Positions 18,624-27,980 are shown, numbered from the stretch's first letter. The stretch: 64,000 nt of DNA from Bacillus sp. BP-3 (GCF_028401955.1 NZ_JAQOTJ010000003.1:310001-374000); one strand, 5' to 3'. Program-made: numbers and translations. The notes: generated by a model from the letters alone, not told the origin.

Positions 18624-18655
18624 AATATTTAACAATTTGTTAATTGTTAAATATT
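18624..18655 (+). promoter_or_regulatory. Probable NrtR-type operator upstream of pncB
   Basis: Perfect 14-bp arms (AATATTTAACAATT / AATTGTTAAATATT) separated by TGTT, 43 nt before the pncB ATG. It contains TTAAC-aattt-GTTAA, the same core and spacing as the site at 17763-17777. It could partly act as an AT-rich hairpin after the Nudix gene, but it has no G+C clamp. Confidence 0.6.
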
Positions 18656-18698
18656 ATAGAGAATACAATATATGTTTACATACTGGGAGGAATTTATA

Positions 18699-20177
18699 AT
18701 GAATTATACATATACAGATGATAGCTTAGCACTACATACTGATCTTTATCAAATAAATATGGCAGAAACGTACTGGGAAGATAATATACATAATCGTAAA
18801 GCTGTATTTGAGGTATTCTTTCGAAAACTTCCATTCGGAAATGGGTACGCTGTCTTCGCTGGTTTAGAAAGAATCATACATTACTTAAAAAATTTCCGAT
18901 TTACTGAAAATGATATTGCATATCTTCGCGATGAATTAGGATATCAAGAGGATTTTTTGAAGTTTTTAAAAGGTATAGAGTTTACCGGAACTGTCCGCTC
19001 AATGAAAGAAGGAGAATTAGTCTTTGGGAATGAACCGATACTTCGAATAGAGGCGCCTTTAGTAGAAGCTCAACTTATTGAAACAGCCATTCTAAACATT
19101 GTAAATTACCAAACATTGATTGCAACGAAAGCTTCACGCATGAAACAAGTAGTAGGAGAGCAAACTGCAATGGAATTTGGAACTCGCCGGGCTCATGAAA
19201 TGGATGCAGCGATTTGGGGCACAAGAGCTGCATATATCGGTGGATTTGAAGCTACATCTAATGTACGTGCTGGAAAACTGTTTGGAATTCCCGTAGTTGG
19301 TACACATGCACATGCAATGGTTCAAGCATATCGCGATGAATATACCGCTTTTCATAAATACGCTCGTAGACATAAGGATTGCGTATTTTTAGTAGACACT
19401 TATGATACATTAAAATCAGGGGTACCAAATGCTATCAAAGTTGCCAAAGAACTTGGCGATCAAATTAACTTTAAGGGAATTCGATTAGATAGTGGAGATT
19501 TAGCTTATTTATCTAAAGAAGCGAGAAAAATGTTAGATGAAGCAGGATATACAGAAACAAAAATTATTGCATCTAATGATTTAGACGAAAAAACGATCAC
19601 TCATTTAAAATCACAAGGAGCGAAAATTGATATTTGGGGCATTGGAACAAAATTAATTACAGCATTTGATTCTCCTGCACTTGGAGCCGTTTATAAACTT
19701 GTTTCCATCGAAGAAAAGAACGGTGAAATGGTGGATACAATTAAAATCAGTTCCAATTCTGAAAAAGTAACTACTCCGGGTCTTAAGAAAGTGTACCGTA
19801 TCATTAATACGATAAACAAAAAATCAGAAGGAGATTACATCGCGTTAGAGACGGAAAAACCAACTGAAGAAGATCGATTAAAAATGTTTCATCCAACGCA
19901 TACATTCATTAGTAAATTTATAACTAACTTCGAAGCTAAAGAGCTGCATCACGATATTTTTTCAGAAGGTAAATGTGTTTATCAATCTCCATCGCTGCAG
20001 GAAATTCAGCAATTTACAAAAGACAACTTAGATTTACTTTGGGATGAATATAAACGTGGATTAAATCCAGAAGAATATCCTATGGACCTTAGTCAAAAGT
20101 GTTGGGACAACAAAATGAAGAATATTGTGGAAGTAAAACAAAAAGTTGCGGAGATGATTAAAAATGAAAATAAATGA
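18699..20177 (+). CDS. pncB: Nicotinate phosphoribosyltransferase
   Basis: 492-aa cytoplasmic enzyme converting nicotinate, PRPP and ATP to nicotinate mononucleotide, the entry step of the Preiss-Handler salvage route. Family blocks visible: LHTDLYQINMAETYW at the N-terminus, EFGTRRAHEMDAA around residue 160, VGTHAHAMVQAY, then FKGIRLDSGDLAYLS and the glycine/threonine-rich WGIGTKLITAF. The ATG at 18699 follows GGGAGG; an upstream ATG at 18672 has no ribosome binding site. It overlaps the next gene by 14 nt. Confidence 0.95.
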   Translation: MNYTYTDDSLALHTDLYQINMAETYWEDNIHNRKAVFEVFFRKLPFGNGYAVFAGLERIIHYLKNFRFTENDIAYLRDELGYQEDFLKFLKGIEFTGTVRSMKEGELVFGNEPILRIEAPLVEAQLIETAILNIVNYQTLIATKASRMKQVVGEQTAMEFGTRRAHEMDAAIWGTRAAYIGGFEATSNVRAGKLFGIPVVGTHAHAMVQAYRDEYTAFHKYARRHKDCVFLVDTYDTLKSGVPNAIKVAKELGDQINFKGIRLDSGDLAYLSKEARKMLDEAGYTETKIIASNDLDEKTITHLKSQGAKIDIWGIGTKLITAFDSPALGAVYKLVSIEEKNGEMVDTIKISSNSEKVTTPGLKKVYRIINTINKKSEGDYIALETEKPTEEDRLKMFHPTHTFISKFITNFEAKELHHDIFSEGKCVYQSPSLQEIQQFTKDNLDLLWDEYKRGLNPEEYPMDLSQKCWDNKMKNIVEVKQKVAEMIKNENK

Positions 20178-20865
20178 AATCGAATCGACGAAAAGTATGA
20201 AATATCTTCAAGAGTTGAATCCAGAAAAAGATATTAGTGAGCTGTTTAAAAAAGGGCGACGAATTGGGATATACGGTTCATCATTCGATCCAATTACAAA
20301 TGTTCATTTATGGACTGCCTCAACTGTAGCACATCGTAAAAAACTAGATTACATTATCTTTTTACCTTCTACAAACATGCGCATTGATAAGAAAATACAG
20401 ACGACCGGAGATCATCGCGCTAAGATGATTAGTTTAGCCATACAAGATAACCCGAAGTTCATTCTGGACACGCATGAATTAAACGTATTACCAGGCAAAC
20501 ATTATACATACTATACAATGAAGCATTTTAGGACTATATTTAAAGAAGCGGACTTATTCTTTATCATGGGTGCAGACCTTTTAGTAGATATCGCTGATGG
20601 AAAATGGAAAATGGATAAAGAATTGATTAGTGAAAATAATTTTATCGTTATGGCTCGCAATGGTATCGATATGCTCCAAACGATTAGTCGATCTGCTCTC
20701 CTTCGTAATTATGACGATGGTAGGTTTCAATTAATCGATAAAGGATTAGCTATGGAAATTAGCTCTACATATATACGCGAAGAATTTTCTAAAGGTGGCG
20801 AACCGCGGTACCTTCTTCCGGATAGCTGCTACTATTACATTAAAGAAAAAGGTTTGTATCAATAA
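20164..20865 (+). CDS. Nicotinate-nucleotide adenylyltransferase-like protein, variant active site
   Basis: 233 residues of the NadD nucleotidyltransferase family, expected to join nicotinate mononucleotide and ATP into deamido-NAD. The N-terminal loop reads [14 protein letters not shown]: the first His of the usual H-x-G-H signature is Thr (T45-N-V-H48), although the second His is kept. The C-terminal ISSTYIR (199-205) is canonical, and FIMGADLL is also present. A 30-residue N-terminal extension precedes the Rossmann core. ATG follows GGAGATG and overlaps pncB by 14 nt. Context fixes the pathway. It is probably a second, salvage-linked NadD rather than the housekeeping copy. Confidence 0.75.
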   Translation: MKINEIESTKSMKYLQELNPEKDISELFKKGRRIGIYGSSFDPITNVHLWTASTVAHRKKLDYIIFLPSTNMRIDKKIQTTGDHRAKMISLAIQDNPKFILDTHELNVLPGKHYTYYTMKHFRTIFKEADLFFIMGADLLVDIADGKWKMDKELISENNFIVMARNGIDMLQTISRSALLRNYDDGRFQLIDKGLAMEISSTYIREEFSKGGEPRYLLPDSCYYYIKEKGLYQ

Positions 20866-20918
20866 TAGAGATTACATATCATATAAAACGCAAAAAAACT
20901 GAAAGGGAAGATTTTGAA

Positions 20919-21740
20919 ATGACAACTTTACAACAAAAAATCATGTCAGACTTAAATGTGTCAGCAGTCATTGATCCGCATCAAGAAATTCGTAAAAGAG
21001 TCGATTTTTTAAAGGATTATGCACTTAAAACAGGAGCAAAAGGATTCGTTTTAGGAATTAGCGGTGGTCAAGATTCAACATTGGCTGGAAGACTTGCTCA
21101 GCTAGGGGTAGAAGAACTGAGAACCGAAGGGCATAATGTAAAATTTGTAGCTATTCGCTTACCGTACGGTATTCAAAAAGACGAAGATGATGCACAGGCA
21201 GCATTACAATTCATTCAGGCAGACGAAGAACTTGCATTTGATATTAAAACGACAGTAGACGCTTTTGCAGAGCAATATCAAAAAGATGCAAAAGAGCAAC
21301 TTACAGATTTCAATAAAGGAAATGTAAAAGCACGAGTTCGAATGATTTCACAATACGCAGTAGGTGGACAAAATGGCCTTCTTGTAATCGGTACAGACCA
21401 CGCAGCAGAAGCTGTAACAGGTTTCTTCACGAAATACGGAGATGGTGGTGCTGATATTCTTCCGTTATCGGGATTAACAAAAAGACAAGGAAGAGAACTA
21501 TTAAAAGCTTTAGGTGCTTCAGAAAGATTGTATTTAAAAGTTCCAACAGCAGATTTATTAGATAATAAACCACAACAAGCAGATGAAACCGAACTAGGAA
21601 TTTCTTATGATGAATTAGATGATTATTTAGAAGGTAAGCAAGTATCTAAAGAAGTAGCAGAAGCAATCGAAAAGCGATATTTAGTTACTGAACATAAACG
21701 ACAACTTCCTACAACTATGTTTGATGATTGGTGGAAATAA
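20919..21740 (+). CDS. nadE: NH3-dependent NAD synthetase
   Basis: 273-aa cytoplasmic enzyme that amidates deamido-NAD with ammonia and ATP, the last step of the salvage route encoded here. The PP-loop is SGGQDST (48-54). [21 protein letters not shown] and [15 protein letters not shown] follow. Length and C-terminal [15 protein letters not shown] match the short ammonia-dependent class without a glutaminase domain. It is 53 nt downstream of the nadD-like gene with its own GAAAGGGAAG ribosome binding site, and a terminator follows. Confidence 0.95.
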   Translation: MTTLQQKIMSDLNVSAVIDPHQEIRKRVDFLKDYALKTGAKGFVLGISGGQDSTLAGRLAQLGVEELRTEGHNVKFVAIRLPYGIQKDEDDAQAALQFIQADEELAFDIKTTVDAFAEQYQKDAKEQLTDFNKGNVKARVRMISQYAVGGQNGLLVIGTDHAAEAVTGFFTKYGDGGADILPLSGLTKRQGRELLKALGASERLYLKVPTADLLDNKPQQADETELGISYDELDDYLEGKQVSKEVAEAIEKRYLVTEHKRQLPTTMFDDWWK

Positions 21741-21796
21741 TAAAATTGCAATGGCATGAAATTAACGATATAGATTAATTCGATAACAAACCAAAT

Positions 21797-21839
21797 AAAG
21801 AATGCACATACTAGATGTATCTATATGTGCATTCTTTTT
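21797..21839 (+). terminator. Terminator of the NAD salvage operon
   Basis: AAAGAATGCACATA / TATGTGCATTCTTT, 14-bp arms, followed by TT. Confidence 0.85.
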
Positions 21840-22001
21840 GTTTGTACATATTCACATTATCTCCATACCCAAAATAGAAAGTATGCTATGAACAATAGTT
21901 AAAAGTAGAAAAATTCTTGAAATAAAGTAAAATAATTAAGAAAGTCCTTATAAAAATCTAAAATATACACGAGTGAATCTAAATAAGGAGCGAGTGAACC
22001 A

Positions 22002-22826
22002 ATGAAAGGAACTGTCGGTATCGATGTTGGAGGCACATTAACCAAAATTGCTTATTTTGATAAAGATAATGAATTACAACTTCAAAACTTTTGTTCCGAT
22101 GAACTTGAAAAAGTGGGAGACTGGATTAATTCGAATGATTTAATAAATGAAATATGTATTACTGGAGGCAAAGCTGAACAACTAAAAAAGCTTATTTTAG
22201 CGAAACAGCATATAAATTATATTTTAGAGTTCGATGCTACATGTAGAGGCGTTAATTATCTACTTCATAAAAGTAATTATTCTTTTGAGAATTATGTAGT
22301 TACCAATATTGGAACAGGTACCTCCATACATATAATGAACGGAAATACATACTTTCGTATAGGAGGAACTGGAATAGGCGGTGGCACATTGAAGGGGCTA
22401 TCTACACTATTAACTGGTATAGAATATTTTGATGAAATTGTAAAATATTCGCAGATGGGTTCTAGGACAAAATTAGATATAAAAGTTAGTGATATTTATA
22501 CCGAAATAAAGTCTCCTATAGATGGAGATCTTACTGCCAGTAACTTTGGAAATGCCTCCATTAGTAAAGGGGATCATAATATATCAGATTTAATCGCAAC
22601 TGTTCAAGGGCTTGTTGGAGAGGTTATAACAACTTTGAGTCTTCAAGTTGCAGAGGCGCAAAGCATAGATAATATTATTTATATAGGATCTACTTTATCA
22701 AATAATGAACCGTTAAAAAATATCATAAGCGGTTATACACTACAGTACAATAAAAATCCTATTTTCTTTAAAGATCCTGGATTTAGCGGTGCTATCGGTG
22801 CTTTATTAAGTGAAACTAAATCATAA
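22002..22826 (+). CDS. coaW: Type II pantothenate kinase
   Basis: 274-aa cytoplasmic kinase phosphorylating pantothenate, the first step of coenzyme A synthesis. Acetate/sugar-kinase fold: phosphate-1 loop GIDVGGTLTKIAYF at 6-19, the adenosine-side VVTNIGTGTSIHIM and GGTGIGGGTLKGLSTLLTG. Staphylococci and the B. cereus group use this type II form, which is not feedback-inhibited by CoA. It is monocistronic, with TAAGGAGCGAG before the ATG and a terminator after it. Confidence 0.92.
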   Translation: MKGTVGIDVGGTLTKIAYFDKDNELQLQNFCSDELEKVGDWINSNDLINEICITGGKAEQLKKLILAKQHINYILEFDATCRGVNYLLHKSNYSFENYVVTNIGTGTSIHIMNGNTYFRIGGTGIGGGTLKGLSTLLTGIEYFDEIVKYSQMGSRTKLDIKVSDIYTEIKSPIDGDLTASNFGNASISKGDHNISDLIATVQGLVGEVITTLSLQVAEAQSIDNIIYIGSTLSNNEPLKNIISGYTLQYNKNPIFFKDPGFSGAIGALLSETKS

Positions 22827-22835
22827 TTCACACCC

Positions 22836-22865
22836 AAAAAGCATGGCAATTTACCATGCTTTTTG
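22836..22865 (+). terminator. Terminator after coaW
   Basis: Perfect AAAAAGCATGG / CCATGCTTTTT stem with a T run. It could also serve the minus-strand small gene ending at 22908. Confidence 0.9.
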
Positions 22866-22907
22866 AATAAATCTTTCTAGAACATGCACTGAAAAGTTCA
22901 TTTTTAA

Positions 22908-23072
22908 TTATAGGCTATCTTTTTTAGTAGATAATTCACCGCCAGATTTCCCTTTGGACTGAGAGGTATCTTTCACACGAACATAACCCGTAGTTGCGTC
23001 TTCAGTAGTAGGTCCAGCTGTATTAAATCTCTCATCTCCAGTGCGGTGAGAATCGTTCGATTGATTTTTCAT
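22908..23072 (-). CDS. Small hydrophilic protein, 54 aa, unknown
   Basis: ATG follows AGGAGGTGCTCC. The product begins MKNQSNDSHRTGDERFNTAG and is Ser/Thr/Asp-rich, ending GGELSTKKDSL. It has no Cys, hydrophobic helix or signal. It has a good ribosome binding site and is convergent with coaW, sharing its terminator. It resembles small stress- or spore-associated proteins of bacilli in composition only. Confidence 0.6.
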   Translation of the reverse strand: MKNQSNDSHRTGDERFNTAGPTTEDATTGYVRVKDTSQSKGKSGGELSTKKDSL

Positions 23073-23477
23073 GGAGCACCTCCTAGTTAGAATAAGTGTA
23101 GTATGCCCATGTTAGAGGCGTTATTATATTTAATTTTTCATTTATTTTGCCATTCTTTTATTTTATTGATTCTATGCTAAATACATAAAGAACAACAATT
23201 TTGAAATACCTCTAAACTTAATGGTAGAGCAGCGGCATGAATTTCAAAAAGAAAGCTAAGTCATAATTTAACTTGGGAAGAAATCCAAAGAAGAAATAGT
23301 TACATGAATCAATTAAAAAATATCTGTTTACTTATTTTTTCTATAATTGTATTGATATAATAAAAGAGTAGTTAAGATAAGTAGATTCAATATTTTTTAC
23401 GAATCACCATCTTAATATACATAAATTTCCAAAAAATATTTAGTAAAGCTAAAATAAACAAAAGGGGATTTAACATT
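23073..23477. other. Upstream region of the GW-repeat gene
   Basis: AT-rich. One plus-strand frame near 23250-23360 reads coding-like (LTWEEIQRRNSYMNQLKNI then a hydrophobic end) but has no start codon or ribosome binding site, so it may be a remnant of a small membrane protein gene. A TTGATATAATA near 23352 is promoter-like. Confidence 0.35.
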
Positions 23478-25814
23478 GTGTCTAAAAAGAAAAACTCAAA
23501 ACTAGGTACTTTATTATGTGTAGCAGGAACAACATTAATGTTAGCTTCGCCAACAATAACTAATGCGGAAACACCTACTGTAAACGTTCAAGGTAGTCAA
23601 ATTATCGGAGTAGGAACTCATGGTATTTGGTCCACGCCTTATGGTTTACCTGGTGCTAATTATGTTGGTTCTACAAGCCTTTATTTAGGTGAAGAAATCG
23701 ATTTTGATCAAAAGATAGATTTAAACGGGGTTACTTGGTACAAAATTAGCTTAGACGGAAAGAACCTAGGTTGGGTAGACAGCAGAGCATTCAGTAAGCT
23801 ATCAAACATTGAGAAAGTAAATGAAGACGTGTATATGGGGTATATGAAAGTGGACGCTCACGGTGTTTGGTCTGCACCTTATGGTATTGATGGTGCAAAT
23901 TACATCGCCCCAACTGATAAGTACGCTTATAAAAACGTTAAAATAATTGAAAAAGCGGTTAATGGTAAAACAACTTGGGTTAAAATTAGCATTGACGGTC
24001 AAGTTGTAGGCTGGGTAGACAAGCAAGTAATCGACAATGGCAATGTTAAACCTGCAAACTTGAATGTAGTAATCGGAAATACGGTTGGTAATGATATTTG
24101 GTCTGCACCTTGGGGTACGAACTATGCGGAGTATGGTGGTTCTACAAACCAATACGCTTATCAAACTGTTCATGTATCAAAGACATTAAAGGTAGGTAGC
24201 ACGAACTGGTACTACATCAGTAAAGACAACAAAAACATAGGTTGGGTTGATGGGGTAAAATCTCTATCTACTTTAGATCAAGTAAAAGATGAAAACTTCT
24301 ATATGAGTGTCGGAACAGATAAAAGTTCTGATGGTGTTTGGTCTGCACCATACGGCGAACCAGGTGCTTACTGGATAGACTCTGCAAGTAAATATAACTT
24401 CCAACGTGTACAAGTTATCCAAAGTGGAGTGAAGAACGGTACAACATGGTATAAAATTAAGCAAGGAAACACAGTACTTGGTTGGGTAGACTCTAGAGTC
24501 AAAAGCAACATTGAAACACAAGAAGAAAACAAGACAGCTTACATTGATGTCGTTAAAAGTTCAGACGGTGTTTGGAGTCAACCTTATGGGGTACATGGTG
24601 CATATTGGATTAATTCATTAAGTAACTACTCATTTAAGGAAGCAAAAGTTGTTTCAAGCGCAGTAGTAAACGGCACAAAATGGTACGATATATTTGTTGA
24701 TGGTCAACGACTTGGTTGGGTAGACTCTAAAACTCTTACTACTAACTTCTATACTCGCTATGAAGATAAAACTGTTATGCTAGGTGATGTAAACGGTAAT
24801 GGTATATGGTCAGTGCCTTACGGTCTAGAAGATGCTAGATGGGTTAATGGTGCAAATGCATATTCAAACAAACCAATCCATGTAACTCGTAGATTAGTTA
24901 TGGGTAATACAACATGGTATAACTTTGAAGTAGATGGTAGAGAACAAGGTTGGGTAGACGCTAAAGCGGTATTTAATGCAACAAACATCAGAACATTGAA
25001 TGAAACATACCATGTAGTAGGTCAAAGCGGTCATGGGGTATTATCTCGACCTTGGGGTATGCAAGGTGGTTCTTACATTCAACCTGCAAACAATCTATTA
25101 GGTAAAAACCTAACTATGAAGTTAACTATGGATTACAATGGCACAACTTGGTATGGTTTTGATTATAACGGTCAGTTTAGCTGGATAGACTCAAAAGCAG
25201 TAGCAAGAGGTGCAGTACAACAAGATGGTTTAAGTGGTATTGTAGCTTCATCCCCAACGGCTCAACGTACAAATCAAATTGTAACTGTAGTGGCTTCGGG
25301 AACCTCTGCTAGAGTGTCTTTATTTGAGAAAGAAGACGGTTTATGGAATGAAAAGCTATCTACAAACGGTTTTGTTGGCTCTCAAGGGGTTGGACAAGCT
25401 AGTGAGTCTACAAGTAGAACTCCTAAAGGTTCTTATTCTCTAGGATTCTCATTCGGAACTTCAAACCCAGGAACTAACTTACCATTCCGTCAAATTACAC
25501 CTAATTCTTATTGGATTAGTAATGTAAACGATGACCAATATAACACATGGCAAGAACGTAATAGTTCTTCTAGAAGTGATGAACACTTAATTGACTATCC
25601 TGCACAATATAAATACGGTATTGTAATCAACTATAATACAGAAAACATTCAAAAAGGTGCAGGTTCTGGTTTCTTCTTACACGTGTCTAATGGTAAACCA
25701 ACAGCAGGTTGTGTAGCTATTCCAGAAAACCAAATGTACGAATTAATGAAGCGAATCAAACAGGGTGCTTGTATTATCAACGTAAATAATGAACAAGAGA
25801 TTAAAAACTACTAA
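23478..25814 (+). CDS. Secreted seven-GW-module protein with C-terminal L,D-transpeptidase domain
   Basis: 778 residues with a Sec signal peptide (LGTLLCVAGTTLMLASPTIT then NAETP). Seven tandem GW/SH3-like modules of about 70 residues follow to about 580. Each has an IWS-x-PYG-type start and an LGWVDS-type end. The seventh is degenerate (FSWIDS). The last 190 residues are a YkuD-like domain. Its catalytic motif reads FFLHVSNGKPTAGCVAIPE: His, then the nucleophile Cys in TAGCVAIP, the variant seen in secreted L,D-transpeptidases rather than SHGCIR. GW modules bind wall or lipoteichoic acid, so this is probably a non-covalently anchored wall-crosslinking or remodelling enzyme. GTG follows AAAGGGGA. 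A terminator-like hairpin follows. Confidence 0.85.
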   Translation: MSKKKNSKLGTLLCVAGTTLMLASPTITNAETPTVNVQGSQIIGVGTHGIWSTPYGLPGANYVGSTSLYLGEEIDFDQKIDLNGVTWYKISLDGKNLGWVDSRAFSKLSNIEKVNEDVYMGYMKVDAHGVWSAPYGIDGANYIAPTDKYAYKNVKIIEKAVNGKTTWVKISIDGQVVGWVDKQVIDNGNVKPANLNVVIGNTVGNDIWSAPWGTNYAEYGGSTNQYAYQTVHVSKTLKVGSTNWYYISKDNKNIGWVDGVKSLSTLDQVKDENFYMSVGTDKSSDGVWSAPYGEPGAYWIDSASKYNFQRVQVIQSGVKNGTTWYKIKQGNTVLGWVDSRVKSNIETQEENKTAYIDVVKSSDGVWSQPYGVHGAYWINSLSNYSFKEAKVVSSAVVNGTKWYDIFVDGQRLGWVDSKTLTTNFYTRYEDKTVMLGDVNGNGIWSVPYGLEDARWVNGANAYSNKPIHVTRRLVMGNTTWYNFEVDGREQGWVDAKAVFNATNIRTLNETYHVVGQSGHGVLSRPWGMQGGSYIQPANNLLGKNLTMKLTMDYNGTTWYGFDYNGQFSWIDSKAVARGAVQQDGLSGIVASSPTAQRTNQIVTVVASGTSARVSLFEKEDGLWNEKLSTNGFVGSQGVGQASESTSRTPKGSYSLGFSFGTSNPGTNLPFRQITPNSYWISNVNDDQYNTWQERNSSSRSDEHLIDYPAQYKYGIVINYNTENIQKGAGSGFFLHVSNGKPTAGCVAIPENQMYELMKRIKQGACIINVNNEQEIKNY

Positions 25815-25874
25815 TTAATATAAAAATTGTAAACTATGAATTTAAGCATTAAATATAAAATTGAATAAACTGAG

Positions 25875-25906
25875 AATAGTGGATAAGCGATCCTTATCCA
25901 CTATTT
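25875..25906 (+). terminator. Hairpin after the GW gene
   Basis: AATAGTGGATAAG / CTTATCCACTATT, 13-bp perfect arms with a 5-nt loop, but no strong T run. Confidence 0.65.
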
Positions 25907-25935
25907 AAGCATAATTAAGAAGGAGAAAAATTATT

Positions 25936-26265
25936 ATGCCATCTTATATTCATTTTAAAGAGAAAATAACACAACCGGATTATGAAATTAAAATCATTTC
26001 ATTTGGAAACAACTTTCCAAGTATTGATATATTTGAATCACAACTCCATTATCTATTTATAATGATCCGCTCAGGAATAGACATACAGGATATAAAGAAA
26101 GAACTGAATTGGACTACATAAGAGCTAGATCAACATATCAACACATTATAGAAAGAAGGGTTATTAATAAAAGAAATAAAAGTAGTTATTATCCTGCATG
26201 TATGGTTATAACAGCTTATGAAGGAAAGCAGCTATATAATCTATGTGAACATCGGCCTTTTTCTC
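25936..26265 (+). pseudogene. Frameshifted unknown gene
   Basis: ATG follows AGAAGGAG. The first frame gives a 61-aa product beginning MPSYIHFKEKITQPDYEIKI and stops at 26121. A coding-like continuation lies in another frame from about 26106 (LDYIRARSTYQHIIERRVI, then MVITAYEGKQLYNL). It then runs antisense into the GNAT remnant, so the 3' end appears lost. Both halves are needed for a normal-sized product, so I call it broken. Family not recognised. Confidence 0.5.
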
Positions 26266-26751
26266 CTATAAAAACCTACTTAAAATTTCTCCAGGCAACC
26301 CTTCGATTCCACAAATTTTCTCCGATGTATATCCTTGCTTTATTAAAATTTTTCTAGAAGGGATATTTTCTGGATCAATAACTGCTTTCAACTTGTTCAA
26401 ATTTGTTTGCTTAGCTAATCCAATTAATTGTCTTGCAATTAAACTACTCTATCATTCATCCCAATATTTAGGTAATATCATATAACCAATTTCAGCTTCT
26501 TCAATGTTTTGTTCATTTAATGTTAAATGCCCAAGTCCAACAAACTCACCCGCCACACGATTATAAAGTATATATGAGCCATATAGCTCATATTTTTCAT
26601 TGCGCATTAATAATTTCTGATAGTTTACTTGAGCCTCTTCTAATGGAATCGCTCGTTCTGTAATTTGTGTCATAACTTGTTCATTCGATACTAGTTGGAA
26701 GTAATCATTAAAGTCTGTTGCTTCAAACTTTTTAAAGATTAGTTGGTTCAT
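26266..26751 (-). pseudogene. GNAT acetyltransferase with two tandem in-frame stops
   Basis: The frame of 162 codons reads as one complete N-acetyltransferase: MNQLIFKKFEATDFNDYF at the start, GEFVGLGHLTLNEQN and EIGYMILPKYWDE in the core. After TGA-TAG the same frame continues with SSLIARQLIGLAKQTNLNKL and NIPSRKILIKQGY, the normal GNAT C-terminus. The two stops fall where the acetyl-CoA-binding GxGxG turn should be (WDE** SSLIA), so the motif is destroyed. No frameshift is needed. The ATG lacks a convincing ribosome binding site. The protein would be non-functional unless both stops were read through. Confidence 0.8.
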
Positions 26752-26929
26752 TTTTTTAATAACCCTCTTAACTAATAAAGATTGCCGTTAATATTATGAA
26801 TTGACAGGACATCACTATTTTCATGCTCTTAATTATTTGGAGAATTGCCAATCAAATAGTAGAATTCGTTATTCTTAATAGACAGAAAATAACATATATG
26901 AACTAGGCTAATATTGAAAGAGAAAGTTT

Positions 26930-26972
26930 TTTTATTTTTATCATATTTCGACAAAATATGATAAAAATAAAA
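26930..26972. repeat. AT-rich perfect palindrome
   Basis: 19-bp arms (TTTTATTTTTATCATATTT and its complement) around CGACA. It lies between diverging remnants. It could be an operator, an old terminator or a junction of rearrangement. Confidence 0.6.
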
Positions 26973-27032
26973 CAATTAATTTGTTACGATAGTGTAATAA
27001 TCTTACATTTTGTATAGTAAGGAGGAAATGAT

Positions 27033-27113
27033 ATGAAGGGCAATGCGGAATTTGATAAAACAAAAAATTATCGGTATACGTTGGAACGCATTTGGGATGA
27101 GACAAAAAAATGA
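27033..27113 (+). pseudogene. N-terminal remnant of a DUF1643-like gene
   Basis: ATG with GGAGG. The product begins MKGNAEFDKTKNYRYTLERI and stops after 26 residues in a poly-A tract. The KYRYxLxRIWD pattern is how DUF1643 proteins begin, before their LNPSTAD motif, which is absent here. The rest of the gene has been lost. Confidence 0.5.
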
Positions 27114-27177
27114 AAAAAATAAAAATAGCCGATGAAAACGATAAGTAATACTACCTAAAGTAAGAACAAGGGGTAGA

Positions 27178-27387
27178 GTGAAATGGATAATAGGTATTGC
27201 AGTTCCCTTGATGTTACTGTTTGGTGGTTGTTCTTCTAATGAGACATCTATTGAAACAAAACTGGATATAGAATCAGAGAAAGAAAATAAAGACCTAGTA
27301 GAAAACTATTTAAACACTTTAACAACACTAACTGGTAAGCTAACATCAAGTGTAGAGGACATGCGAAATTTAGCTATCAGAAGTTAA
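27178..27387 (+). pseudogene. Truncated lipoprotein of the tandem lipoprotein family
   Basis: GTG start after AAGGGGTAGA. Lipoprotein signal VKWIIGIAVPLMLLFGGC with lipobox FGGC. Only 69 residues remain; the body (LVENYLNTLTTLTGKLTSSV) corresponds to the first third of the paralogs at 27427 and 28036. It may still be exported as a short lipopeptide, but compared with its neighbours it is truncated. Confidence 0.6.
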
Positions 27388-27426
27388 AATACAATCTAAC
27401 AGATGAGTAACAAATGAGGTATAACA

Positions 27427-27966
27427 ATGAAAACAAACAAACTAGTAACACTAGCATTACCATTTATGTTATTGACAGGGGTGGTAGGTTGTTCAAACGA
27501 TAAAGCAGAAGAAAAGAAATCTGATAGTTTAAAAGTATCAGAAGAAAAGAAAACTGACACTTCAAAAACAAGTAAAAAGGTAGATAACTCAAAGTTACAG
27601 GTTGAGAAAGAGTACAAGTCAAACCTAAACTCTTTAATGGGAGAGTTTACAAAACAAGCAGTAGAGTTAAACGAAATTCTAGCTAGTGATAAGAATCGAA
27701 TAGAGAAGAGAAACGAGTTTGATACAAAGTCAGATATTTTCCAAAAAACAGCTGATAAAATAATTGCTTTAGACCCTGGTGAAAAGTATAAAGAAGTACA
27801 TAGTATAATTAAAGACGCTATGCTTTCATCAAAACAAGGTTCACTTTTAATAAACAGTGGTATAAACCTTAAAGATGATAAGATGATACATGATGGTGGG
27901 GAGACAATGACTAAAGCGTCCCAACAACTAGCTGAAGCAGATAAAAAGTTAAAAGAAATGAAATAG
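27427..27966 (+). CDS. Lipoprotein, tandem family member 2
   Basis: 179 residues: signal MKTNKLVTLALPFMLLTGVV then lipobox VVGC, a charged linker (about 25-55), and a helical domain. The segments VEKEYKSNLNSLMGEF, GEKYKEVHSIIKDAMLSSK and SGINLKDDKMIHDGGETMTK align with the next paralog. It should be anchored to the outer face of the membrane. ATG with weak GAGG. A perfect hairpin separates it from the next gene. Function unknown. Confidence 0.75.
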   Translation: MKTNKLVTLALPFMLLTGVVGCSNDKAEEKKSDSLKVSEEKKTDTSKTSKKVDNSKLQVEKEYKSNLNSLMGEFTKQAVELNEILASDKNRIEKRNEFDTKSDIFQKTADKIIALDPGEKYKEVHSIIKDAMLSSKQGSLLINSGINLKDDKMIHDGGETMTKASQQLAEADKKLKEMK

Positions 27967-27980
27967 AGGAATCAAAAAGG

